Source: Streptomyces sp. NRRL S-455 (GTDB lineage Bacteria > Actinomycetota > Actinomycetes > Streptomycetales > Streptomycetaceae). From it: a DNA stretch of 64,000 bases. Shown here piece after piece: positions 25,696 to 34,623 of the stretch (positions are counted from its first letter, which is position 1; the number at the start of each line of letters is the position of its first letter). The position numbers and the translations under genes were made by a program. The notes below the pieces were generated by a model that ran no database searches, had not been told where the DNA came from, and was given only the letters and a program-made list of their open reading frames with translations. Location of the stretch: contig NZ_JOCT01000018.1 in the NCBI RefSeq assembly GCF_000717875.1, forward strand, positions 124,001 to 188,000, given 5' to 3'.

Positions 25696-27227
25696 CCCTG
25701 CCACCAGCGCAGCAAGCGCTGCCAGACGCCTCTGCGGCGGACGGGCTCCTCCGCCGCCGGCTGCGCCTGCGGGTGCACGGGGACCGGCTGCGGCTGGGAA
25801 GGGGTCGGCTGCGGCTGGGCAGGGGTCGGCTGCGGCTGGGCAGGGGTCGGCTGCGGCTGGGCAGGGGTCGGCTGCGGCACCCGCGCGGCAGCCGGCGCGG
25901 GCCGGGGCTGCGCCGGCCCGGCGCCGATCTGCCAGTCGCGCTGCTTGGGGACGGCGTTGTGGTGGGGCGTCTCCGACACGTCCTGCGGTGGCTTGGGCGA
26001 GAACTGCACCGGCAGGGACACGAGGTGGCGGGAGGCGATGGACGCCGTCCAGCGCAACTCGTCCTGGTCGCAGTCGAGTTCGACGTCCGGAAGCCGCATC
26101 AGCAGCGCGTCCACACCGACGTCGGCGATGGAGCGGCCGATGTCCTGCCCGGGGCACTCGTGCGGGCCGCCGCCGAACGCGAGGTGGGAGCGGTTGCCCT
26201 GCATGCTGGCGGACAGGTCCGGCCGGATCCGCGGGTCGACGTTGGCCGGGAGCGGGGCGAAGAGGAGCCCGTCGCCCCGGCGGATGCGCTGCCCGCCGAG
26301 CTCGGTCTCCTGCTTGGCGAAGTAGGCGAAGACCGTGCTGAACGGCGGCTCGTTCCACAGCGACTGCTCCACCGCCTCCGGCACCGTCATCTGGCCGCCG
26401 TTGAGCTGGGCTCTGAAGCGCGGGTCGATCAGCACCGTGAGCAGCACGTTGGACAGCAGGTTGGTGGTGGCCTCGTAGGCGGCGAAGAGCACCAGGCGCA
26501 GGTGCTCCCTGACCTCGTCGTCGGTGAGGCGGGCCGGGTGGCTGATCAGGTAGCTGGCGAGGTCCTCCTCGGGCTGGGCGCGGCGCCGGGCGGTGAGCCG
26601 GCTGAGGGCGTCCATGACGTAGGAGTGGCTGGCGATGGCGGTCTCGGTGCCCTTGAGCGCGTCGCGGGCGGCCTCGACCAGACGGTCGTCGTAATCGTCG
26701 GGCATGCCGAGGATCTCGCACATCACGGCCATCGGCAGGTGCTCGGTGAACTGGCTGACGAGGTCGGCCTCGCCCTCCTCGCAGAAGCGGTTGACGATGG
26801 CCTGCGAGCTGCGGTTGATGTAGCGGCGCAGGCTGCGGAAGTCGATGGTCGAGATGGCGCCCATGACGGCGCCGCGCAGCCGCTTGTGCTCGTCGCCCTC
26901 GGCGTGCGAGGCGATGGGCTGCCAGGCGATGTGCGGCATCAGCGGGTGGTCGGGCTTGACCAGGCCGTCCCTCAGGGGCGTCCAGATACGGCTGTCCCTG
27001 CAGAACTGCGAGGGCGAGCGCACCATGTGCAGGTTCTCGGCGTGGCCGAGGACGATCCACATCGGCACGTCGTCGTGGAGCAGCACCGGCGCGACGGGGC
27101 CGTGCTCCTCCCGCAGTTGTTCGTACAGCGCTCCCAGGTCCTCCGACTCGTGCAGCCGGTGCAGTCCTCCGGGCCCGAGGCCGTGCGCGGGGCAGGCGGG
27201 GGGCGGGGCGTGGGATTCAGGCGTCAC
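25689..27227 (-). CDS. Conservon-associated cytochrome P450, CYP157-like, lacking the ExxR motif
   Basis: The product is 512 aa from a GTG at 27225-27227. The heme-binding loop is FGGGPHECPGQ with Cys358. The I-helix segment LFAAYEATTN (about 248-257) replaces the usual AGxxT. In the K helix the normally invariant ExxR reads EQSLW (287-291), with Trp in place of Arg. This is the pattern I recall for CYP157C1. About 80 residues after the P450 fold are a Pro/Gln-rich repeat tail ending RRRGVWQRLLRWWQGY, a basic/Trp-rich end that may touch the membrane. It is the last gene of the conservon, 69 bp after the GTPase gene. Substrate and redox partners are unknown. Confidence 0.9.
   Translation of the reverse strand: MTPESHAPPPACPAHGLGPGGLHRLHESEDLGALYEQLREEHGPVAPVLLHDDVPMWIVLGHAENLHMVRSPSQFCRDSRIWTPLRDGLVKPDHPLMPHIAWQPIASHAEGDEHKRLRGAVMGAISTIDFRSLRRYINRSSQAIVNRFCEEGEADLVSQFTEHLPMAVMCEILGMPDDYDDRLVEAARDALKGTETAIASHSYVMDALSRLTARRRAQPEEDLASYLISHPARLTDDEVREHLRLVLFAAYEATTNLLSNVLLTVLIDPRFRAQLNGGQMTVPEAVEQSLWNEPPFSTVFAYFAKQETELGGQRIRRGDGLLFAPLPANVDPRIRPDLSASMQGNRSHLAFGGGPHECPGQDIGRSIADVGVDALLMRLPDVELDCDQDELRWTASIASRHLVSLPVQFSPKPPQDVSETPHHNAVPKQRDWQIGAGPAQPRPAPAAARVPQPTPAQPQPTPAQPQPTPAQPQPTPSQPQPVPVHPQAQPAAEEPVRRRGVWQRLLRWWQGY
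25786..25869 (-). repeat. Four tandem 21-bp repeats in the P450 tail
   Basis: Four in-phase copies of a 21-bp unit (GGCTGCGGCTGGGCAGGGGT plus C; the first differs by one base) are followed by a partial fifth. They encode QPTPAQP-type heptads on the minus strand. Near-identity suggests recent expansion by slippage, and copy number may vary among strains. Confidence 0.93.
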
Positions 27228-27296
27228 AGTGGTCGCTCCGAAACTGAGGTGGATCGGTGTATGGGGGGAGAGGGTGGGGCGGGCGCGGGCCCGGGA

Positions 27297-27917
27297 TCAG
27301 GCGCGCCTGCCGGTCATCGCGAGGGAGTGCAGGAAGCGCATCAAGGTCATCAGCACGTCACGGCTGGAGGCCCGGCGCCGCGCGTCGCACTCCATGATCG
27401 GGATGTCCGGGGTGAGGTCGAGGGCCGTGCGCAGCTCCTCGACGGCGTAACGGGGCGCGTCGGGGAAGGAGTTGACGGCGACCACGAACGGCACGCCGCG
27501 CTCCTCCAGTCGCCCCATGACGTCGAAGCTGACCTCCAGCCGGCGGGTGTCGACCAGCACCACCGCGCCGAGCGCGCCCTCGAACAGGCCGTTCCACAGG
27601 AACCAGAAGCGCTGCTGGCCGGGCGTGCCGAAGAGGTACAGCACGAGCTGCTCGGTGATGCTGATCCGGCCGAAGTCCATGGCCACGGTGGTGGCCGTCT
27701 TGGACGCGGAGCCGAAGTTGTCGTCCACACCGATGCCGGCCTGCGTCATGGTCTCCTCGGTGGTCAGCGGTGTGATCTCGCTGACCGAGCCGACCATGGT
27801 GGTCTTGCCGACGCCGAAGCCTCCCACGATCACGATCTTGGCCGCGGACTGCGCCGTGTGGGGCAGCTGGTCCTCGGCCCGGGGGCCCGGGATGGTGTCA
27901 GAGCCGTTGAAGTCCAT
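27297..27917 (-). CDS. rarD: Conservon small GTPase (CvnD / RarD)
   Basis: The product is 206 aa. It has G1 GGFGVGKT (32-39), a Thr-rich switch region (SEITPLTTEETMTQ), G3-like YLFGTPGQQRF in place of DxxG, and NSFPDAP in the G4 position in place of NKxD. This is the ATP/GTP-binding conservon (DUF/MglA-like) family. In S. coelicolor the cvn9 (rar) proteins form a membrane-associated heterocomplex resembling a G-protein signalling unit (from memory). Its ATG lies 20 bp inside the end of the DUF742 gene. Confidence 0.9.
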   Translation of the reverse strand: MDFNGSDTIPGPRAEDQLPHTAQSAAKIVIVGGFGVGKTTMVGSVSEITPLTTEETMTQAGIGVDDNFGSASKTATTVAMDFGRISITEQLVLYLFGTPGQQRFWFLWNGLFEGALGAVVLVDTRRLEVSFDVMGRLEERGVPFVVAVNSFPDAPRYAVEELRTALDLTPDIPIMECDARRRASSRDVLMTLMRFLHSLAMTGRRA

Positions 27918-28302
27918 TCATCACCGCTTCGAGAAGGGAACGGTCGGTGCGTGACTGGCGGACGATCGGGGCGCGCGCCTGCACCAGTTCCGCCGTCAGC
28001 AGTTCGGTGAGCAGGACGCCCATCGCGCTGAACGGCAGGTGGAGGTAGGCCGACAGCTCGGCCACGGACAGGGGGGCGGCGCAGAGCCGGAGCAGCGCCG
28101 CCTGCTCGGGGGAGGCGGAGGGCGGCGGGTCCGCGACACGTGCCACGATCAGAGTCACCAGGTCGAGCTCGGCCCGCTCCCCGTCCGGGCCGGCCACCAC
28201 GTACATCCGCTCCGGGTTCCTGACGTGGCCTTCGCCCTCCTGGGAGGGCTGGGGAGGCGATTCCGGTGCGGAGCTGCGCCTCTGGCGTTGCGGAGGCGTC
28301 AT
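27898..28302 (-). CDS. rarC: DUF742 protein of the conservon (CvnC / RarC)
   Basis: The product is 134 aa from ATG 28300-28302. MYVVAGPDGERAELDLVTLIVA and LLRLCAAPLSVAELSAYLHLPFSAMGVLLTELL form the DUF742 winged-helix-like core. RSLLEAVMNGLQRL is the conserved C-terminal end. Its start overlaps the roadblock gene stop by 4 bp (ATGA), and its end overlaps the GTPase start by 20 bp, which fits tight co-translation of complex partners. The N-terminal ~30 residues are Gln/Ser/Pro-rich linker. Confidence 0.9.
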   Translation of the reverse strand: MTPPQRQRRSSAPESPPQPSQEGEGHVRNPERMYVVAGPDGERAELDLVTLIVARVADPPPSASPEQAALLRLCAAPLSVAELSAYLHLPFSAMGVLLTELLTAELVQARAPIVRQSRTDRSLLEAVMNGLQRL

Positions 28303-28706
28303 ACGGTCTGCCCGTTCCGCCGCGGCGGACTGGTGAGATGGCCGCCGATCCGGACGACCAGATCGCGCATCATGGCGCTCATCCGGCCGGGTTCGCACCG
28401 CACGTCGGAGAGCACCGCGAGGAAGGCGTTGGCTCCGGCGTTCATCAGGTAGAAGTAGCCGCGGTCGATCTCGATCATGACCAGTTTCATCTCGCCGTCG
28501 CCGACGGTGAGTTCCTGGCAGATGCTGCTCGCGAGGGACTGCAGGCCGGCACAGGCCGCGGCCACGCGGTCGGCCGCGTCGGGCTCGCCGCCGTGGCGGG
28601 CGATGCGCAGTCCGTCGGCCGAGAGCACCACGATCATCTCGATGCCCGGCACGCCGTCGGCGAGCTGCTTGAGCATCCAGTCGAAGTTGCCTCGCTGCTG
28701 GATCAC
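28299..28706 (-). CDS. rarB: Roadblock/LC7 domain protein of the conservon (CvnB / RarB)
   Basis: The product is 135 aa from a GTG at 28704-28706 (IQQRGNFDWMLKQLADGVPGIEMIVVLSADGLRIA). The single domain is of the roadblock/MglB type, expected to dimerise and bind the cognate GTPase RarD, possibly as a GTPase-activating partner. The GTG overlaps the rarA stop by 4 bp. The frame is open far upstream, but that would sit within rarA. Confidence 0.92.
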   Translation of the reverse strand: MIQQRGNFDWMLKQLADGVPGIEMIVVLSADGLRIARHGGEPDAADRVAAACAGLQSLASSICQELTVGDGEMKLVMIEIDRGYFYLMNAGANAFLAVLSDVRCEPGRMSAMMRDLVVRIGGHLTSPPRRNGQTV

Positions 28707-30403
28707 TTGAGGTCCCCCTCGTCGTCGGCCTCGGTGGGGGCCGGGTCGTTGAGCAGGTGCAGGTACTTGGTCGGGTTCCGGATGAAGTCGGTCGGGTGCG
28801 TGCCGGGTTCGATGCCCTGCTTCAGTCCCTCCCAGAAGGCTTCGAGGCCCTTGCCGGGGGCGTCGGGCGCCGACATGTCGCGCAGGGGCTTGGTCTCGGG
28901 TTCCTGTGTCGCAGCCCACGGGTTGTACTCGCCGCGCTCGGCGGCCTCCCGGTCGGCCTTCTCGTTCGCGGCCTGCTGGGCGAGCCGCTCGGCGAGCGGC
29001 GTCTTCACGCGGCTGCGGCGCTGCGGCAGGCCGTTCGCCGTCCACTCGGTGACCTCGGGGACGTCGTCGTCCTCCAGGGAGACCGTCGCGGGGATCTTCG
29101 GGCTGGTGGGGCGGCGCCGCTTGGGGGCGCGCTTCGGTCCCTCGGGGATGCCGACCGTCATGGGGATGCCGGTGGCCCCGATGCCGTGGGCGAGTCCGAC
29201 GCCGGGCTCGTGGGTGATCATCTCGCTCGGCACGATGAGGATGGCGCGGACGCCGCCGTACGCGGAGGCGCGCAGCGAGACCTGCATGTTGTACGCCGTG
29301 CAGAGGCGGCCCACGACGGCCAGGCCCAGGCGCGGGTGCTCACCGATGTCCTGGAGGTCGACGCCCGCCTTGGCGGCCTCCAGCATGCCCTCGATCCGGG
29401 TCCGTGCCTCCTCGTTGAGGTTGACACCGCCGTCCTCGATCTCGATGCAGACGCCGGTCTGCACCTCGGTGGCCGTGACGTGCACCTTGGTCTGCGGCGG
29501 CGAGTAGCGCGTGGCGTTGTCGAGGAGTTCGGCGGCGGCGTGGATGACCGGCTCGACGTAGATGCCCTTCACGCTGACCTTGGCGATGGAGGACAGCTGG
29601 ATGCGCCGGTACTCCAGGATGCGGGACATGGCGCCGCGCAGCGTGCTGTAAAGGGACACCGGCTCGGGCCACTGCCGTCCGGGACGCCCGCCGCCGAGGA
29701 CGGAGACGGAGTCGGCGAGACGGCCGATCAGGGCGTTGCCGTGGTCGATGCGCAGCAGGTCGTCGAAGACCTCGGGGTTACGGCCGTGGTCCTCCTCCAT
29801 CTCCCTCAGTTCCTCGGCCTGCTGATGGATGATCGCCTGGACGCGACGGGCGACACTGACGAAGGAGCGCGCGGCGGCGTCCCGCATGGTGACTTCGTAG
29901 TCGACGATTTTGAGCAGCTTCAGCAGCGTCTCGTGCTGCGGAGCGGGGAGATCCCGGTAGGCGGGGTTGGCCAGGCCGAGCTTGCGGATCGCCTCCCTGG
30001 GGGATTCTCCGGCGCGCAGCAGATCGAGCGCAGCGGGGATGATCTCCCTCGAGAAGCGGACCAACTCGTGTTCGTGGGCGGCGATCCGCTGTTCCAGATA
30101 CGCGCTGTGCCGGGCGTGCTCGCCCCGCTGCCGCCGCAGGGCACGGCCACGGCGCACCGCCTCGGCCGCCGTCGCGATCACCAGCACGGTGGCGAGGCCA
30201 CCGCACCAGCCGACGGCGAGCCGGGCCGGCGCCGTCACCAGGGCGACGGCGGCGCCGGTCGCCGCCGCCATCACTATGGCCGGCAGCAACAGCACGCGGG
30301 CGTAGGGAAGTTCACCGCGACCGGGCGGGGATTGGACACTCACCATGTAGGCCTTCTGACAGGAGTCAACTGGGGGCTTCCGCACATTGGGGAACAAGCG
30401 CAC
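28703..30403 (-). CDS. rarA: Conservon histidine-kinase-like membrane protein (CvnA / RarA)
   Basis: The product is 566 aa. Two membrane helices lie near 36-80 (LLLPAIVMAAATGAAVALVTAPA and GWCGGLATVLVIATAA), with a charged coiled region after. The GHKL ATPase domain (about 300-420) has VIHAAAELLDNATRYSPP (N box), IEIEDGGVNL and LGLAVVGRLC. A canonical HK H-box is not apparent; conservon sensors lack partner response regulators. The ~130-residue C-terminal tail is polar, ending DPAPTEADDEGDLK. The chosen start is a GTG (30401-30403) preceded by GAGGTG; ATG 30346 is an alternative. It is the first gene of a five-gene operon with roadblock, DUF742, GTPase and P450. Confidence 0.9.
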   Translation of the reverse strand: MRLFPNVRKPPVDSCQKAYMVSVQSPPGRGELPYARVLLLPAIVMAAATGAAVALVTAPARLAVGWCGGLATVLVIATAAEAVRRGRALRRQRGEHARHSAYLEQRIAAHEHELVRFSREIIPAALDLLRAGESPREAIRKLGLANPAYRDLPAPQHETLLKLLKIVDYEVTMRDAAARSFVSVARRVQAIIHQQAEELREMEEDHGRNPEVFDDLLRIDHGNALIGRLADSVSVLGGGRPGRQWPEPVSLYSTLRGAMSRILEYRRIQLSSIAKVSVKGIYVEPVIHAAAELLDNATRYSPPQTKVHVTATEVQTGVCIEIEDGGVNLNEEARTRIEGMLEAAKAGVDLQDIGEHPRLGLAVVGRLCTAYNMQVSLRASAYGGVRAILIVPSEMITHEPGVGLAHGIGATGIPMTVGIPEGPKRAPKRRRPTSPKIPATVSLEDDDVPEVTEWTANGLPQRRSRVKTPLAERLAQQAANEKADREAAERGEYNPWAATQEPETKPLRDMSAPDAPGKGLEAFWEGLKQGIEPGTHPTDFIRNPTKYLHLLNDPAPTEADDEGDLK

Positions 30404-30570
30404 GAATTCACCTCAAGCCGGTGCGCTGCGGGCGAGCTTAGTCCGACCGGATCATCGCCGTGTCATATTCAGCATCCGCCGGAAACCGGACGCGGAGGGA
30501 TAGTACGCTCGGCCGTTTATACGCTGCGACACTGATCGAATGCTTTACGTAACAGCGGACGAGCGTACGA

Positions 30571-30602
30571 AAGCCCACTCACCACAACGGGTGAATGGGC
30601 TT
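30571..30602 (-). terminator. Terminator of the helicase gene
   Basis: A 13-bp stem with one mismatch (AAGCCCACTCACC with GGTGAATGGGCTT) and a six-base loop, 23 bp past the helicase stop. On the transcript strand it is followed by TTTCG. It lies 168 bp upstream of rarA and insulates the two transcripts. Confidence 0.8.
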
Positions 30603-30624
30603 CAGTACAGCGCTGTTCTGCCGC

Positions 30625-33429
30625 TCACCCCACCGACGAGTAGGCGACAACACCCCGCAGCAACAGATCAACGGCCTTGCGGGCGTTCTTCACCACTGAG
30701 GACCCCTGCGGCGCGGCCGCCGCGATCTGACCCAGGACGTCGATGACCTGCTTGCACCACCGCACGAAGTCCCCCGCCGGCATCTCCGCCTCGCGCAGCA
30801 CCTCGTCGAGCCCCTTCCCGGAGGCCCACATGTACGCGGCCCAGGCGAAACCGAGGTCCGGCTCGCGCTGCCCGACGCCCTCGGTCTGGGTGATCCGGAA
30901 CTCCTCCTCCAGCGCGTCCAGCCGGCCCCAGATCCGCACCATCTCGCCCAGCGCGGCCTTGGCCTTCCCCGAAGGCAGCTTCGGCGCCATCGCGTCGTCC
31001 GCGACGCGCGACTCGAACACCAACGCCGAGACGCATGCGGCGAGTTCGGCCGGCGCCAGCCCCTCCCAGACGCCCTCGCGCAGACACTCGCTGGCGAGCA
31101 GGTCCAGTTCGCCGTACAGCCGCGCGAGCCGCTTGCCGTGCTCGGTGACCTCGTCGGCGCGCAGGTAGTCCATCTCGGTCAGCAGCGCGACGATACGGTC
31201 GAAGGTCCGGGCGATCGTGTTCGTACGGCCCTCGATCCGCCGCTCCAGCTGCGAGGTGTCCCGCAGCAGCCGGTGGTACCGCTCGGCCCAACGGGCGTGG
31301 TCCTCCCGGTCGTTGCACCCGTGGCACGGGTGGGCGCGGAGCGCGGTGCGCAGCCGGGCGATCTCGCGGTCGTCGGCCGCCTGGGAGCGCCGCTTGCGAT
31401 GCCGCTCGGCCGGGATGTGCCCGGCCTTGGTGCGCAGCGCGGAGGCGAGGTCCCGGCGGGACTGCGGGGAACGGGGGTTGAAGGACTTCGGGATCCGCAT
31501 CCGCTCCAGCGGCTCGACCGGCACCGGGAAGTCGATGGACGCCAGCCGCTTCACCTGCCGCTCGGCGGTCAGCACCAGCGGGCGCGGCCCGTCGTGGTGC
31601 TCGAAACCGCGGTGTCCGTTGGAACGGCCCGCGGGCAGGCCCGGGTCCAGCACCAGCGCCAGGCCCGCGTACTTGCCGGTGGGCACGTGGATGACGTCAC
31701 CGGGCTTCAGCTTCTCCAGCGCGACGGCGGCCTCGGCGCGCCGCTGTGCCGCGCCCTGCCGGGCGATCTCGTTCTCCCGGTCCTTCAGTTCGCGGCGCAG
31801 TCGCGCGTATTCCTCGAAGTCACCGAGGTGGCAGGTCATGGAGGCCTTGTAGCCCTCGAGCCCCTCCTCGTTGCGCTGCACCTGACGGGAGATGCCGACG
31901 ACCGACTTGTCCGCCTGGAACTGTGCGAAGGACGTCTCCAGCAGCTCGCGCGAACGGTGCCGCCCGAACTGTTCGACCAGGTTGACCGCCATGTTGTACG
32001 ACGGCTTGAAGCTGGAGCGCAGCGGGTACGTGCGCGTGCCCGCGAGCCCCGCCAGGTGCTCGGGGTTCATACCGCGCTGCCAGAGCACCACGGCGTGGCC
32101 CTCGACGTCGATACCGCGGCGCCCCGCACGCCCCGTCAGCTGTGTGAACTCCCCCGGCGTGATGTCCGCGTGCTGCTCGCCGTTCCACTTGACGAGCTTC
32201 TCCAGCACGACCGAGCGGGCGGGCATGTTGATGCCGAGGGCGAGGGTCTCGGTGGCGAACACGGCCTTCACCAGGCCGCGCACGAAGAGTTCCTCGACGA
32301 CCTCCTTGAAGGTCGGCAGCATGCCCGCGTGGTGGGCGGCGATGCCGCGCTCCAGGCCCTCCAGCCACTCGTAGTAGCCGAGGACGTGCAGGTCCTCGGC
32401 CGGGATGGACGCCGTGCGTTCCTCGACCAGCGAGCGCACCTGCTCGCGGGCCTCCTCGTCGTTGAGCCGGAGCCCCGCGTACAGGCACTGCTGGACGGCG
32501 GCCTCACAGGCGGCGCGGCTGAAGATGAAGGTGATCGCGGGCAACAGCCCCTCGGCGTCGAGCCGCTCGATGACCTCGGGCCGGCTCGGTGTCCACACCC
32601 GGGACCGCTGCCTGCGCTCACGCTCGCGGTCGGCGTCGCGCATGGACCGGCCGCGCCGACGGTCCTGGTACGACGGCCGGCTCGCCTCCATGCGCGCCAT
32701 GCGCGTGAGATCGGGGTTGACGGCCCTCTTCCGGCCCTCGCCCTCCTCGAACAGGTCGTACATCCGCCGCCCCGCCAGCACGTGCTGGAACAGCGGCACG
32801 GGCCGGTGCTCGGAGACGATCACCTCGGTGTCCCCGCGGACCGTGTCGAGCCAGTCACCGAACTCCTCGGCGTTCGACACGGTCGCCGAGAGCGAGATCA
32901 GGGTGACCGAGTCGGGAAGGTGAATGATCACCTCCTCCCAGACGGCTCCCCGGAACCGGTCGGAGAGGTAGTGCACCTCGTCCATGACCACGTAGCCGAG
33001 GCCGAGGAGGGTCTGGGAACCGGCGTACAGCATGTTCCGCAGCACCTCGGTGGTCATCACGACCACGGGGGCGTCGGAGTTGACGCTGTTGTCGCCGGTG
33101 AGCAGGCCCACCTTCTCCGTGCCGTAACGGCGGCACAGGTCGGCGTACTTCTGGTTCGACAGCGCCTTGATGGGCGTCGTGTAGAAGCACTTCTTGCCCT
33201 GCTGGAGGGCGAGGTGGACGGCGAACTCGCCGACGATCGTCTTGCCGGAACCGGTGGGCGCGGCGACCAGCACGCCCTTCCCCGCTTCGAGCGCCTGGCA
33301 GGCCTCGATCTGGAAGGGGTCGAGGCCGAAGTCGTACATCTCGCGGAAGGAGGCGAGCGCGGTGGCCTGCTCGGCAGCGCGCCTACGGGCTGCCGCGTAC
33401 CGCTCGGCCGGTGAGAGATCCTCTGTCAT
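30625..33429 (-). CDS. DEAD/DEAH-box RNA helicase, Ski2/Mtr4-like (HelY)
   Basis: The product is 934 aa from ATG 33427-33429. Walker A is APTGSGKT (57-64), with TTPIKALSNQKY (Ia), DEVH (150-153), SLSATVSNAEEFGDWL (motif III), AHHAGMLP, FATETLALGINMPARSVV and QLTGRAGRRGID (motif VI). The helical C-terminal half (about 600-934) with DSHCT-type features, including MVRIWGRLDALEEEFRITQTEG, matches the Ski2/HelY branch. A Cys/His cluster (HPCHGCNDREDH) is visible near 690. It sits next to tatC in many actinomycetes. It probably acts in RNA processing or decay. Confidence 0.92.
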   Translation of the reverse strand: MTEDLSPAERYAAARRRAAEQATALASFREMYDFGLDPFQIEACQALEAGKGVLVAAPTGSGKTIVGEFAVHLALQQGKKCFYTTPIKALSNQKYADLCRRYGTEKVGLLTGDNSVNSDAPVVVMTTEVLRNMLYAGSQTLLGLGYVVMDEVHYLSDRFRGAVWEEVIIHLPDSVTLISLSATVSNAEEFGDWLDTVRGDTEVIVSEHRPVPLFQHVLAGRRMYDLFEEGEGRKRAVNPDLTRMARMEASRPSYQDRRRGRSMRDADRERERRQRSRVWTPSRPEVIERLDAEGLLPAITFIFSRAACEAAVQQCLYAGLRLNDEEAREQVRSLVEERTASIPAEDLHVLGYYEWLEGLERGIAAHHAGMLPTFKEVVEELFVRGLVKAVFATETLALGINMPARSVVLEKLVKWNGEQHADITPGEFTQLTGRAGRRGIDVEGHAVVLWQRGMNPEHLAGLAGTRTYPLRSSFKPSYNMAVNLVEQFGRHRSRELLETSFAQFQADKSVVGISRQVQRNEEGLEGYKASMTCHLGDFEEYARLRRELKDRENEIARQGAAQRRAEAAVALEKLKPGDVIHVPTGKYAGLALVLDPGLPAGRSNGHRGFEHHDGPRPLVLTAERQVKRLASIDFPVPVEPLERMRIPKSFNPRSPQSRRDLASALRTKAGHIPAERHRKRRSQAADDREIARLRTALRAHPCHGCNDREDHARWAERYHRLLRDTSQLERRIEGRTNTIARTFDRIVALLTEMDYLRADEVTEHGKRLARLYGELDLLASECLREGVWEGLAPAELAACVSALVFESRVADDAMAPKLPSGKAKAALGEMVRIWGRLDALEEEFRITQTEGVGQREPDLGFAWAAYMWASGKGLDEVLREAEMPAGDFVRWCKQVIDVLGQIAAAAPQGSSVVKNARKAVDLLLRGVVAYSSVG

Positions 33430-33537
33430 CGTGCTTTCGAGCGTACCGGGCCGCGCTGACAACAGGACGATCATTATCCGGATCACTGCGCGGCAGTCAG
33501 CCATGCACAACCGACCAGAAACCGCTTCACCCGACTC

Positions 33538-33580
33538 ACGAGCAGGTGCCCCACCTTCGCTGGGTGGGGCACCTGCTCGT
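33538..33580 (-). terminator. Strong terminator after tatC
   Basis: A perfect 18-bp stem (33538-33555 with 33563-33580; core CAGGTGCCCCACC) and a 7-nt loop TTCGCTG, 41 bp past the tatC stop. It separates the tatAC transcript from the helicase gene. Confidence 0.9.
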
Positions 33581-33621
33581 TACCGCTGCGTTCTTGTCTC
33601 GACCCGCCCCTGCCTCGACGG

Positions 33622-34575
33622 CTATGTGACGTCGTCGTAGCCGTTCACACGATCCCGGGCGGTGTCCGCCTGCTTCGGAAGGGCGGGGCCAGCCGTCACC
33701 GCTTCAACCTCGCCGACGCTTTCCGGGGTGAGATCGAGCTCCGAGGCCTCGTCGTCGGCGGGCTCCTCCGCCTCACGACGGGCACGCCGCCTGTCGTTCG
33801 CGAGGGCGATCGCGCTCGCGCCGAAGTACATGATCCAGATGGGGCCTGCCAGGGCAAGCATGGAGATCGGGTCGGTGCTGGGGGTGGCGATCGCGGCGAA
33901 CAACGTGATGCCCATGATCATGCCCCGCCACCAGCCGGCCATCCTCTTGCCGGAGAGGACGCCGCCGAAGTTCAGCATGACCAGCAACAGCGGCAGCTCG
34001 AAGGAGAGGCCGAAGACGATGATCATCCGCATGACCAGCTGCAGGAGATCGTCGAGGGGAAGCTGGTTGTCGCTGCCGATGATCGAGAACTCGAGCATCA
34101 CGGACGCCATCTTGGGCAGCGACCAGTACGCGAAGTACGCCCCCGTGAGGAACAGCGGGAACCCCGCGGCCACGAAGGCGAGTGAGTACTTCTTCTCATG
34201 CCGGTGCAGGCCTGGCGCCACGAAGGCCCACAACTGGTACAGCCACACCGGAGCCGCAAGGGCCACACCGGCGGACAGCGACACCGTCAGAGCGAGCGTG
34301 AACGGGCTCAGCAGACCGTTCTGGACGATTCGCGCGCACTGGGTCTCTTCGGTGCCCTTCGCCAGTTCGGCGAAGCTGTACTGGCATCCCACCGCCTCAA
34401 GGATGGGATCCGTGAAGAACTGGATGATGTCCTTGTAGAAGAAGGCGGCGACGACCGTCGTGACAACGATCGCCAGCAGACTCTTCACGAGCCGGTTGCG
34501 GAGCTCGCGAAGGTGCTCCGCAAGGGGCATCCGCCCCTCGGGATCCTTCTCCTGCTTGCGGGCAGACTTCAGCAA
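33622..34575 (-). CDS. tatC: Twin-arginine translocase subunit TatC
   Basis: The product is 317 aa. MPLAEHLRELRNRLVKSLLAI is the TatC N-terminal signature binding twin-arginine signals, followed by six predicted helices (for example LSPFTLALTVSLSAGVALAAPVWLYQLWAFVAPGL). The long charged C-terminal tail is typical of actinomycetes. The only start compatible with the full N-terminus is TTG at 34573-34575; ATG at MPLAEH (15 codons in) is the alternative. It lies 48 bp after tatA. With TatA (and a TatB elsewhere) it exports folded proteins. Confidence 0.95.
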   Translation of the reverse strand: MLKSARKQEKDPEGRMPLAEHLRELRNRLVKSLLAIVVTTVVAAFFYKDIIQFFTDPILEAVGCQYSFAELAKGTEETQCARIVQNGLLSPFTLALTVSLSAGVALAAPVWLYQLWAFVAPGLHRHEKKYSLAFVAAGFPLFLTGAYFAYWSLPKMASVMLEFSIIGSDNQLPLDDLLQLVMRMIIVFGLSFELPLLLVMLNFGGVLSGKRMAGWWRGMIMGITLFAAIATPSTDPISMLALAGPIWIMYFGASAIALANDRRRARREAEEPADDEASELDLTPESVGEVEAVTAGPALPKQADTARDRVNGYDDVT

Positions 34576-34623
34576 CCCACGTTCCCATCTCGTGCGGCGG
34601 GCCGGGAGGTCACCGGCCCTGCG

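Noticed and set aside
25786..25879. Short regular repeats that might suggest a CRISPR array
   Set aside because: The 21-bp units are contiguous, without spacers, and stay in frame inside the P450 gene. They are a coding tandem repeat.
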